The position numbers and the translations under genes are program-made. DNA of 64,000 nucleotides from Atrina japonica (taxonomy: Eukaryota > Mollusca > Bivalvia > Pterioida > Pinnidae), in contig BROG01000044.1 of NCBI GenBank assembly GCA_030159075.1, positions 248,001-312,000 of the forward strand, in the 5' to 3' direction. Below the pieces are notes generated by a model, which was given only the letters and a program-made list of their open reading frames with translations, was not told the origin of the DNA and searched no databases. This document shows positions 46,671-57,487 of the stretch, in pieces. Position 1 is the stretch's first letter, and each line of letters starts with the position of its first letter.

Positions 46671-49600
46671 CTGTAATGATGAAATGGAAAAAAAAGATTA
46701 AATGCAGGATTTTAAAACAAAAACTAGTAAACTACACAAATGGGCGTGTTGTGTCTAAATACATCACTTAAATTAAATCACCAACTGTTAGCAGTGAATC
46801 AAGAGATCAAATAAAAGAGATCAATTACAAAATACAGTCAACTTCACCTGTAAAGATGTGTACGGGAGATAGATTTAAACCTTGTATGGCTGGACATTTT
46901 TATTCAGATGTATATCAAATAAAGTAAGAAATGCAAGGGGAATAGACATTACCTCGTTATATCTGGTATCTTGATATAAACAGGCTTGTTATAAATGGAG
47001 TTGACTTTATATCATTTTAAGAGGTCACACTGAAGGATTTCATAAAAAAAACCATCAATATTTCAAATATTGTGCAAGAAAACTAAACTGGCAAACTTTC
47101 TTACAAAAATCAGCTTGGGCTCCAGTGGGGCTCGAACCTGCACTGACCAGAAGTGAGAGACTTTATGGTTCAAAGTGCAATGATCTAACCACTCGGTCAT
47201 GGAGGCCCTCACATGGCAATCATAATGCAGAATGTAAAGTAACCACACTCATATTTATCATTATATTGGTAGCGAATCAGGGGCCCATTTTACGAAAGGT
47301 CCTAAGTCCTAAATCTTAGTCCTAATTGTCATGGGACTGACCAATCAGTGATGCATTGCCATGGTAGTTAGGACTAAAAGTTAGGACTTAGGACCTTTCG
47401 TAAAAATAGACCCCGGATTTATATCAAGTGTTTAGAGTTTAAGTAAATTTTATCTTTTAACTTGATATATCTTATTAATGGAAAGTTATAATTTCTTAGT
47501 CATGAATGTGTTGGAGATTCACTTCTCATGCATATTACTACACATGGGTTTCCCTCATTGTCAAGGGGAATATAATTACATGTATTTGTAAAACAAATCT
47601 GAGAACTACGTACATGCAGACATGTGTAAATGCAGACATCTTTAAGAGTTTGAGGACCTGAAAAGCTACACAAACAATATCTATGGGCACAAAGATGGCT
47701 ACAAAGACATGATGACTCTAGTATACATATCTGTCTTAAATGATAAAGGTTACTGGCCAGAGAGGGGATGTAAAGATGCATTTTACTTATATAAATTTTT
47801 TAATCTACATATCAGACTTTCACCCAGAATCCCGGGCAGTTTCCTTTGAGTCAGTCAGATGTATGACATGTCTTTTTACCTGGACCAAGAATGAAAGCTC
47901 CTCCCTGTTGTTTGACATCGCCAGCATATTCCTGTACTTGCATTGCCCTCCATGTACTCTTCAATATTCCCATAAACATAGAATTCTTCAAATGCTTATG
48001 ATCTGGCAAAAATAAGAAATGATAAATTATATTTTTGTTTTTTCTCTTACTGATATCATCATCATCAACAACAACAGCAGAACTCCTTTTTTTAAAGAGG
48101 TTGCTGCATAAACAAAATCCTCAATAAATTTCAAGGAAAGAACATGGGAAGATGATCATTTCAGATTTCATGGATTTCAGTTTTGTTCTCATTACTTAAG
48201 ATTACCGGTATATTTATACAGCTGAACCTGCATATAATGAACTTGAAGGGAAATGAGTTTTTTTTTCGATTAAAGAGGGGTTTCAAAATAAACAAGTTAT
48301 AATGGTAATAAAAACATTTGGTCGGGGAATCAAAATCATTTCAAATAAAGCGGGATTCAATATAAGTGAGTTCGACTGAATATATATTTACAATACTTCA
48401 TGATTAGGGGTGTAACAATACATCAAAATATTGATATATTTCGATAGTGTTCTTTCTGATAGCAATGCATTTATAGCAAATTAAACCAGAGATAACTATT
48501 GCCGATAGTATGCTGCACTATCGATAGTTTCAATAGTCAGCAAATTCCTAACTTTGTAAATCTGTTTATGGATCTAATTGTCTACTGCAACACCCAAAAC
48601 TGCCCAATAAAAAAACATCAACATAAAAAAGTTTAAAGTCATTTTCTTCATCCATATGTAGTATAAAAATCCTCTGATATACTCTAAGTAATCCTCCACA
48701 TACTGCGTCGCCATTTTGGCAAAGTGTCATTGAACGTCGTCAATCACCTCAATTCATACTTCCCATTTCAGATTTTGACTTTCAGCCATGGAAATACCAC
48801 AGATTTTGTATACTTTGAGACTTTCAGCTCAAAATGTTTTTCCATAACAGGAAACTAAAAGCACAGTTTTAGGGCTTGTATACGGGAATTTGAGCGTTTG
48901 TCATGTTACAGTAGTGAAGGGGTCTGGTAAAGAGCATTTCATCTTTTATTCTGTATTCACGAATGCTTAATGAAGATACAGAGATGGGACAAAAGTATTT
49001 AGACACTATCATTTTTTATTATGCATATTTCACATAAAATCACACATTTAATAAATATTGCAAAACCATTTCTGATTACAATTCAAAAGAATTTCGCCGA
49101 TAAACAAAGAATTAAACCCTGCTTCATCATATATTTTGAAATTTCTAAATAAGAAATTAAAATATTTTTTTATTTAAACAGAAAAAAAAATTAATTTTTG
49201 TGATGATAACTACCTATATGGGTAAGTAAAATTGTGACATCTCTTTGTAATTACAAATTAGAAAATTACATCCAAATAATCTATGAAAATTGAAAACATT
49301 TTCTGTTTAATGGTGAAAAATCTACTGAAATGTGATATTAAATGGCTTCACAATATTATTTTTGAAAAAATGTGGGTTTAAATGAAATATAGAGTAAAAA
49401 AATAGTAGCTGAATACTTTGTCCCATCTCTGTAGCTGTTTGGTCAAGACAAGTTTTCTTCACATAAATCACCTTATTTGTTAATGTTGATACCTGAATAT
49501 ATTCAGTATATTATCATCTCTTCGAATAATAAAATGTGTCTCTTCTTTAAGCTTTATTAATGTTGTACACTTTTTTATATTTTTATCAATAGTACTGCAA

Positions 49601-52600
49601 TAGTATGACACAATAGTAATACCAGTGCAATAGTCAATTTTTTCCTTTCAATAGTCACCCCTATTCATAATTACCTTTAACTGATCCGTAATCTGGAGTT
49701 TCTTTAAGCTGTAGTGCTTTATATAATACTCTTTCTGGATCTGTGTACATTGTATATAGGTATCCAGTTTCTTTTTTGAATGTCTGTAGAAAAAATATGA
49801 ATTTTACTACCATTAAAGACTGTATCTATGTGTAGCCAATATAGCCATTGGCAAACCCTTTTTTTATATAAAAAAATTGAATATCCCACCTAGAGAGCCA
49901 TTTTAAATAACCCATTTTGGCAACACAACATTGCCAGAAAATGTCTATTTCATACAACTGATTTTCCCCATTTTTCTGCATGCAACTAAATATACATATT
50001 ACTACATGTACTTTTTTAGCAACTGACTATCATTAATGCAAAATCTAAAATAAAGAAGACTTACTATTTTTTCATAAAAAACTTGAGTGATTTAGTACAA
50101 AATTTGTTTACTTTTCAATAAACTCAGTTGGAAACTAGCAAGTCCATTTATGATTATATCTCTTCTACATGTATCTGGAAATCTGTAATTGCACTAAAAT
50201 CATTGCATCCGCTACTTAATCATTCACCTATTTTTTCACCACCAATCTCATGAAATGTACATTTTTTCTTACATACCAGTACAAAAAAAAAATAAATGGT
50301 AGCCCCCGAAAGAAAAAAAATATGTTTTAAACAAGGTGCTAAAACAACAATTAAATTTTGAGGAAAATAAAAATTGAAAAAGTATAAAAGGAACTGCACT
50401 GACCTTTATAAACTTACAAGGAGCTGGTCCAATCACTACTAACCGAACATTTGCTTCCTGTGGAAAAAAAACAAGACATAAAAAAATGACTGATTAAGTA
50501 CAACTGCATAATTGATCAAATTTCAGTATCCTTGTGTAACTACTGTACACAAAATCTCCCAACATACACCGGTAATTGTAATTTATTTCCCACCACATAA
50601 CTGTAATCTACAGTATCTATCCCCCACCACATAACTGTGATCGACATGATCTATCTCTGAGTACATAATCTATATGATGTATCTCCCACTTCATAACTGT
50701 GATTTATATGATCTATCTCTGAGTACATAACTGTAATCTACATGATCTATCTCCCAACACATAACTTTGATGTCTCCAACACATAACTATGATCTATCTC
50801 CCACCACATAACTGTGATCTACATGATCCCTTTCCCACCGCATAACCATAATCTACATGATCTATCTCCCACTACACAACTATGATCTGTCTCCCACCAC
50901 ATAACTATGATCTACACGATCTATCATCAACCACATAACTGTGATCTACATGATCTATCTCCTACCACATAACTGTAATCTACATGATCTATCTCTGAGT
51001 ACATAACTAGGATCTATCTCTGATAACATAAGTGTAATATACATGATCTATCCCCAACCACTAAACTGCAATCTACATGATCTATCTCCAACCATTAAAC
51101 TGTAATCAACATGTTCTTCTCCCATCATACAACTGTGATCTACATGATCTATCTCCCACCACATAACTGTAATCAATATGATCTATCTCTGAGTACATAA
51201 CTATGATCTGTCTCCCACCTCATAACTATAATCTCCATGATCTATCTCCCACCACATAACTGCAATCTACATGTGCTATCTCCTACCACATAACTATAAT
51301 CTACAGGGTCTATATCCCACCACATAACTGTGATCTACATGATCTATCTCCTACCACATAACTGTAATCTACATGATCTATCTCTGAGTACGGTACATAA
51401 CTAGGATCTATCTCTGATTACATAACTGTAATTTATATGATCTATCCCCAACCACTAAACTGCAATCTACATGATCTATCTCCAACCATTAAACTGTAAT
51501 CAACATGTTCTTTTCCCATCATACAACTGTGATCTACATGATCTATCTCCCACCACATAACTGTAATCTACATGTTCTATCTCTGAGTACATAACTGCGA
51601 TTTACATGATCTATCTCTGAGTACATAACTGTAATCTACATGATCTATCTCCTACCACATAACTGTGATCTACATGATCTATCTGCTGAGTTAGGCATAT
51701 TTTAACATAAGTAAAACTCAAACATACCTGTAGATATTCTAACGGAATTAATGCAAGATCTGAAAAACAAAAAATACACAAAGAATTACATCATAACTTT
51801 ACTGCTATATGTCTCATTCAAAATAATTATCTCTTAATTGCATTCACACTTAACTTAATTAATATGCATACACGAAAGAGACATGTTTAAAAAATTTAGC
51901 ACGATTTACATTGTGTGTCAGACTGGCATGACTCAAATGAATACATGAAATACTAGTGCTATTAGTGAAAGTTGGGTATGTGTAATAAAAGAACCGATAC
52001 CGAACGGAACTGAATTTCAGGATGTGTTAAAATGATGATACATGTACATGTAATACTATACATTGTATAAGTTATAAAATCTTAATTAAATGTAGGTGAA
52101 TGATAAAAGGAAAATTAGTTGTTGTGAATAAAACTTTTAATGAGATACTTAAAATGGATAGATATTGTTTTAAAAAATGAAAACTTTTGTAATCTGCATC
52201 AATTTAAACACACAGTAGTTACATTGTAAAATAGTAATGATGATATTGACAATACAGAATGCATTTACAATTAATTTACTTGCAAATACAGTGTATATCA
52301 TTCAGAGACAATTTACATTGTATATATTTATTACAATAACAATAAATTAATAAAACACAGAATTAACTCAAATATTTTTTTTCTTTGCGGGCAACCAAAT
52401 TTTCATGGCAGGCAAGCACAATATCAGTATAGCACTTGCCTGGCTGAGCAAGTTGTTAAAAATGTTAAGGTCACAAACTCAAGTAAATATGACGGGCCCC
52501 CAAGTTTAAATCTGGGCTCCCAGAATTTAAAACTTAGGAGCCCGTTTGGCTCCTGGGGATTTTTTCTTAATTTCCACCTCTGGTCAGTACTAGGTTTTTC

Positions 52601-53544
52601 TTACCTTCTACATAGTCTTTGCAAATAAAACATAAGAAATGCTGAAAAAGAAAACACAGGTCTCTGTCAATGTAAATACATATATGTTTACAAGTAAATA
52701 AACAACAACTGATCTATATGAATGTGAAATTAAATTTTTTTAATAATTTCTGAACAAGATTCCTCATGTTATGGTAAATTACTTTTATGAAAAATAACTG
52801 AGAAGTGAAATATTTACATTCATTCCATCATGGCATCAATTGTAAAAACAAAAATATAATTTCAATGAATATCTCTTAGGTCACAGATTGATCTATGGAT
52901 GATCCCCAAGTCAATGTGGTCCTATGTAATGCGATGCAATACTGTCACATAAACAATACTGGTCTGGGATCAGTAGCTGGCCAGGACCAGTAGCCGGCTA
53001 TGGACGTATGGTGTGATTTCATCTTCAGCATGTACCACGACAATATTTTTTCCCTTCTGTTTGTGAAAAATGTCTAACATCTGATAATTTATCTTAAAAA
53101 AAATCTCCCACAAAATCGTGTTCTACATAGCCTACTACTGGGCCTAGCCTGTTACTGGTCCCCGAGTTGACCAGTAATGACTTTAGACTTGGAGGAAATG
53201 AGTTTCTTTTGTACCCCACATGTTTGTTTTTTTTTAAAAGAATTCATTAGTTGCATGTCTGAAGGGCGTTCAAAGAACGTAGCCTATAATTTTAGATATA
53301 TAAATATTGTGTATACAACACAAGTAAACATATTAAACAGCATAAGTACCCGTGTGAAGACAACAATTGTTTTTTGATGCTTATAAATATCACCGAATTT
53401 GATCGGATTTCCTCCTTCATCATACACATATACATCACGCAATTTCGAAAATTTAAGGTTAATATCTGGTTTTTCGCCACGTGACATTTGAAGATCATCA
53501 ACTTCTTCCAAAGGTTCTTCTTTTTTATCTTCTGTAGTACCCAT
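46543..53544 (-). CDS. PRXL2C: AAED1 / peroxiredoxin-like 2C, AhpC/TSA antioxidant domain protein (whole gene)
   Basis: Seven exons join in phase to a complete 225-residue protein, the size of human AAED1/PRXL2C (226 aa from memory). The first about 30 residues are acidic and variable. The thioredoxin-like domain follows: LRDVYVYDEGGNPIKFGDIY, TIVVFTR, then HFLCFICKDYVEDLA with the CXXC-like Cys69 and Cys72, ANVRLVVIGPAP, TGYLYTMYTDPERVLYKALQ, QQGGAFILGPGDNVDFIHID. The fold predicts peroxiredoxin-like redox activity; physiological roles of the vertebrate protein are less settled. No signal peptide or membrane segment is seen, so it is probably cytosolic. The start chosen is the ATG at 53544; a longer frame upstream begins only with TTG. 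CDC14 follows 10 kb downstream on the same strand. Confidence 0.95.
47083..47215 (-). mobile_element. SINE head fragment with A and B boxes
   Basis: On the minus strand: GACCGAGTGGTTAGATCATT (A-box region), then GGTTCGAGCCC (B box), then the family body (GAAAGTTTGCCAG inverted). The tRNA resemblance is Leu/Ser-like; it is not an intact tRNA gene. It lies in AAED1 intron 6. Confidence 0.75.
47280..47414. mobile_element. Palindromic MITE, 135 bp
   Basis: GGGGCCCATTTTACGAAAGG at left and GGGGTCTATTTTTACGAAAG inverted at right. CCTAAGTCCTAA and TTAGTCCTAA also pair, so nearly the whole element can fold into one hairpin. Confidence 0.82.
47880..48002 (-). CDS. PRXL2C: AAED1 exon 6
   Basis: 123 bp, acceptor TTTTGCCAG, donor GTAAAA. 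It encodes DHKHLKNSMFMGILKSTWRA then MQVQEYAGDVKQQGGAFILG and P, matching the family S..SLWRA......D..QQGGT.ILGPG. Confidence 0.95.
48219..48382. mobile_element. Decayed pogo/Tigger-like MITE
   Basis: CAGCTGAACCTGCATATAAT at left and CAGTCGAACTCACTTATATT inverted at right. It lies directly beside the hAT element that starts at 48405. Confidence 0.5.
48405..49663. mobile_element. Non-autonomous hAT element, 1,259 bp, at an AAED1 splice donor
   Basis: It starts TAGGGGTGTAACAATACATC and ends (inverted) TAGGGGTGACTATTGAAAGG. It is flanked by TTCATGAT (48397-48404) and TTCATAAT (49664-49671), a 7/8 match to an 8-bp target duplication. Subterminal repeats of TCGATAGT/AATAGTA are present. A separate element is nested at 48979-49431. 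No transposase remains. Confidence 0.85.
48979..49431. mobile_element. Nested Tc1/mariner-like MITE, 453 bp
   Basis: TA-CAGAGATGGGACAAAAGTAT at left; CAGAGATGGGACAAAGTATT-inverted-TA at right. It is inserted inside the hAT element. An interior stretch (ATGGCYTCACAATATT ... ATGAAATATA.AGTAAAA) recurs as a fragment at about 29690-29765. Confidence 0.8.
49675..49783 (-). CDS. PRXL2C: AAED1 exon 5
   Basis: 109 bp, acceptor TCTACAG, donor GTAATT. It encodes TFKKETGYLYTMYTDPERVL then YKALQLKETPDYGSVK. The target duplication of a hAT element starts at intron position +4 beside this donor. Confidence 0.95.
50404..50457 (-). CDS. PRXL2C: AAED1 exon 4
   Basis: 54 bp, acceptor TTTCCACAG, donor GTCAGT. 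It encodes EANVRLVVIGPAPCKFIK, matching the family EANV.L.VIGQ. Phase 0 to 0. Confidence 0.94.
50555..51700. repeat. 34-35-bp minisatellite filling AAED1 intron 3
   Basis: Units of CACATAACTGTGATCTACAT plus GATCTATCTCCCAC, alternating with CTGAGTACATAACTG units; about 33 copies. A block of about 210 bp near 50960 is repeated near 51350 with the same order of variants, showing segmental duplication within the array. The array takes up about 90 percent of the intron. Confidence 0.93.
51728..51759 (-). CDS. PRXL2C: AAED1 exon 3 (micro-exon)
   Basis: A 32-bp micro-exon with acceptor GTTTTTCAG and donor GTATGT. It encodes (D)LALIPLEYLQ, matching the family DLAKIP..FLQ. Confidence 0.93.
52605..52641 (-). 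CDS. PRXL2C: AAED1 exon 2 (CXXC micro-exon)
   Basis: A 37-bp micro-exon with acceptor CTTTTTCAG and donor GTAAGA. It encodes HFLCFICKDYVE, the CXXC-type redox motif. Confidence 0.94.
53350..53544 (-). CDS. PRXL2C: AAED1 exon 1
   Basis: It encodes MGTTEDKKEEPLEEVDDLQM ... KTIVVFTR (65 residues), then a GTACTT donor. The acidic leader is followed by the first strands of the thioredoxin fold. The Arg is directly followed by HFLC in exon 2, as in the family (VFVRHFLC). Confidence 0.93.
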
Positions 53545-53576
53545 GTCTGAATATTTGTCGCTTTTTCTTCTCAACT

Positions 53577-54520
53577 TTCAAATTCAAGCTGGTGCTCGTT
53601 CTGTCCCGCTCCTGTTTATCAAACTTTATACAGTTAATTGTGCATACCACGCCCGAAAATTATTTACAGAAAATATACAACTTGTTGGACAAATAAATAA
53701 TTTGTACCTTAACATATTTCAATCATACAAATGTGTATATAAGTTAATTAATTCTATAAACATGGATTTGCAGTTAGAGTAGTAGACATATTTTGTTTTT
53801 ACGCAATTCAGAAACCCTTCACAAGTGAATGTATTTCATGCAGATTCATTTTTACTGTCGTTTAAGTTGCTTCACAGAAACCTTCACGATATGGACTATT
53901 CGTTGATAAATATTTTAGTTCGAGTATTTATTTTAACTGTTTTTTTCATATGAAATAATCTAATACAGAATTAGGTTCTGATGTAAATACCAAGTTTATG
54001 TTATAGGTAACTATAGTACGGGTTCGGATAACGCAAATTACTCAAATATATCTTTAAATTGCAACTTGTTTAGCGCCATCTATCAGCGCTTTCTTCTAAT
54101 AATTGTTTACTTGACAACAGCATTCTCAAAATAGAAACTGATTGAAGTGATTCTTGAGTTTTTGTTTGCTGGCTTATAAGATTTTAAACAGTGTGCAAAT
54201 ATCAGAGTTGTTTATTTGTAATATACATGGCAAAATAAAGATGTGATACAGATTATAGAAGATAGCCTACAGATACTTGAGGACAGAGGACGATACAATT
54301 GATTTCTTTACGTTATTAGCTAATGTTTTTTAAAATCTGAATATGATTTTTTTAATGTAAAAAAAGCGGTCGGAATTTCTAATATTAACAAAATAATTTT
54401 TCAATATAAGAAAATTTGGGCAGATGCTGGATGGGTGAAGAGTCGGGCAGTCTTTTACTATTAATGAATGGAGCTACATCGTACTTGACTAGGAGTCAGT
54501 AGTAGTTTTGCTAGCAGACA
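53577..54520. other. Upstream of AAED1, no distinct promoter motif seen
   Basis: Sequence 5' of the AAED1 exon. CCCGCTCC and CACGCCC lie within 110 bp of the ATG. No TATA box is evident and no exon is seen. Confidence 0.3.
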
Positions 54521-54529
54521 GTCTCTGTA

Positions 54530-55340
54530 CAAAACAAAAACAGAAACTACCATCTAATCTAAATGACATTCTACCTGATACAGTATATGAGCTGACTAAT
54601 TATAACTTAAGAAATAACCAAGGCTATGTAATTCCCCAATACAAACGATCAATTACTGAAAAATCTTTTCTCCATTAAAAATGTGGAATTTTTTAGACAC
54701 CTCTATTCGTGACAGTGAGAATTTAGCAAAATTTAAAACTTTAATTTCCCTGCGTCAGAACAAGTACCAAGACATTATTTTTCAGGTGAACGTAAAGTAA
54801 ACATCATACATTCCAGACTCCGAAATGGATGTTGTGCTTTAAATTTTGATCTTTTTAAAGAAACTTGTTTCCTTCTCCAGTCTGTAGATGTTCCTATCAA
54901 GTTGAAAATGCCTTTCACTATTGTTTTAATGTCCGTTACACACTGTTGTTACAAAGGAACTTCGACGTTGTTTATCTAAATTTCATATTGAAATTAATTT
55001 GGATAATTTGTTAAAAGGTTCAGATACACTTAGTTTTGGTGAAAATAATGATTTTTTTTTCGATAATTCATGAGTTTATTAAAAAATCAGACAGGTTTAC
55101 TTGAATATCATTTTTCGATTTTTGCTGGCGACTTTTTTTTTCAATGTTTGATGTTTTGGGACCATTAAAACGACCCGTTTGCTTTACAGATTGCATCTGA
55201 TTGTTGTTCAAAGATTTGGTATGTGGATTATATGGACAATTTGATTGTTAGAAAGTTCTGGATGTATTGTTAGTGAAAAATGTCGGCTGTGATACATCTA
55301 AAAATGTATAAATTCCTTTTGATATATTAGGATTTAGATT
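54530..55340 (+). pseudogene. Decayed LINE ORF2 3' end (reverse transcriptase C-terminal region)
   Basis: Frames with shifts read LPSNLNDILPDTVYELTNYN then LRNNQGY; KFKTLISLRQNKYQ; IIHSRLRNGCCALNFDLF; SPVCRCSYQVENAFHYCFN. The R-L-R-x-G-C-x-x-L-N-x-x-L-F block and the C-x-C...E-N-x-x-H-x-x-x-x-C zinc-like end are typical of the C-terminus of CR1/jockey-type non-LTR retrotransposon ORF2. The 5' part is missing and frameshifts and stops are present. Confidence 0.75.
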
Positions 55341-56539
55341 GTATTTTGTTATAATATTAATAAATATGATATTTTGTTATGATTTTGTAAACATTGTAAG
55401 CTATTAATGTGTAAACTATTAGGAATAATAACTTACATACAATGTAATTTTCTATTGTCATTGTGATTTTTTTTTGTTTTATCTGTAGTCAAAAGTCATA
55501 TAAAATCACTGGGTAACTATAATTCTTATAGTCGCAACTTTAATTGTATTTATTTTATCTTAGAAAAGGGAAATCAGGAATTGGAAATTTACAGCAATAT
55601 TATATTTCTGCAACCATGTTTATATTATAGGGAAAGGACGTTACTAAGTTGTATAACTTTTGATTATTATCAAATAAAATATGTTTAAACTAAACTAGGA
55701 GTCACGACATCGGGCATATTTTATACTTGGCCATTTATATAAAATATTTTTTGTATGGCATCCAGAATTGATGTTTCATCGGGATGCATCACTTGCCATC
55801 AGACATATGCAACAGCCATAGGTATTTTTAAAGCCAAAATATCAATGCATAATCTAAGAACAACATTTGAAAAAGGGAAAAATAACTTTTGCATATATCT
55901 ATTGTTTCAAATTAAATAAAAATTGATATCAATAATATCAAAACTATTTATTGACGTGGAATAATATGCATATTATACTTTCATCTTTCCACATATAACT
56001 GTAGCCTACCCAAAATCCGATTTGTATGCTGTATGCGAAATCTTTCAACCAGTACACTGTAAAAAGATAACGAACTGCACTCATATCTAAGTAATTGATA
56101 GATATTTGCTATAAACTTTTTCACTGTATGTGTGTTTTTTCATATACACGTTTTCTTTCAATGGGTAGCTCGGGAAATGCATATTACAGAAACTTTGTAA
56201 TAGACAAATAAGACGGATAACTCCTGCATAATTATCTAATTATATAGATGGAGTTATCTTTCTTTGTAAATTGATTACTATTCAATCTTAACATGGAAGG
56301 AGTCCAACTGTGTAGTCTGGTACTCACCATTCTGTTATTGTTCATGGCAAGTGCACAGAATTTCCTATTCTACTGGACATAACTATCGTTTTGTTGAGTA
56401 ATTTATCTTATTTTCTTTTGTTATCACAAACCTTTCTATATTAATTTTGTTAAAACAGTAACTCTGCGTTAGTAGATACCGAATTGACATCGGGTCGGGG
56501 TTTCATCATCTATTTTATATGACGACTTCGAAATCAAAG

Positions 56540-56930
56540 CAGTGGCGTATGCCTACTCCTCCGTGGCGCCTGATCACCTTTCTGTATTAACTTGGATCCA
56601 CGATGGTTGTGTCGGCTTTACAACGTAAACTCACTGATCTTACCACTCTGTATTGACTTCGCACTCACGGTTTTTGGTCAAACCATGATGACACTGATTC
56701 CACCTTTCTTTATTGGCTCCAGATTCATTTTGGCGGTTCAATAGTGTATGCTCACTCCATGCGTGGTACCCGATCGCACCTTTCTTTTTTAACTATGGAC
56801 TCACGACGGCTGTGACCGCTTTACAGTGTAGACTCACTTTTACATGTCACACATGACGACTCAATGGCGTTTGGTCACATCGCAATGAAACTGATTCCAC
56901 CTTTCTATTCCTGATACATGTCTGTTGTTG
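56540..56930. repeat. Degenerate tandem repeat, period about 205 bp
   Basis: CCACGATGGTTGTGTCGGCTTTACA near 56590 recurs diverged as ACTCACGACGGCTGTGACCG near 56800. CACTGATTCCACCTTTCTTT near 56690 recurs near 56888. GC content is higher than in the surroundings. Confidence 0.6.
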
Positions 56931-57400
56931 CAGTTCAACATTGTTTTTCACACTCTCCGTGTCACCTGATCTCACTTCTAGATTTTCCTGACGTCAGTGT
57001 ATATGTTTATTACACCTTGAAGTTAACAACATCATGTTCTGACACCTGGCAAATCAAAAAATGGGAAATATGAAAACACTATGGTATCTTTTCACAGAAC
57101 GCCATTCTACACAGTAAAAGAAATCATAGTGATAAAAGATTGGTACCCAAAATAACCAGATTCAAGAATGTTTTCAGGTGTATCTATACAAATCATAACC
57201 GATATCCAACGGCGTATGTAAAGACGCAATGTTTTAAAAAGTACACGTACATACATTTTGCAAATTGTTTCAATGAAAAGGTAGACCGATATAGTAATCA
57301 TCTTATTACAATGGAGGCAGTCGTCATGTTTAGTATGAAAATAGAATGTCAAAGGTTCATTTATAATTTAAACATGGACTAGAATCGGTGGAAACATGTT

Positions 57401-57487
57401 TAACCCTTTCACCCCTACATACCATAAAAGACTGGTCTAAACAATAGGAAAAAAGTATTTCATTTAGATATTCAGGGGTAATTTACT
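57401..57487. mobile_element. Small MITE, family of 14369-14457
   Basis: TAACCCTTTCACCCCTACAT at left. The interior GACTGGTCTAAACAATAG is the reverse complement of the interior of the 14369 copy. The right end is decayed. Confidence 0.55.

Noticed and set aside
47118..47215. tRNA gene on the minus strand
   Set aside because: A and B boxes are present, but the acceptor and anticodon arms are imperfect and the flanks match the SINE family.
47500..47781. 93-codon Cys-rich minus-strand frame in AAED1 intron 6
   Set aside because: It has no family match that I can recognise and no fitting splice sites; adding it would break the AAED1 frame. It may be a decayed insertion.
53545..53574. Ten-codon N-terminal extension of AAED1
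   Set aside because: The upstream codon is TTG, not ATG. The first ATG, at 53544, gives the usual family length.
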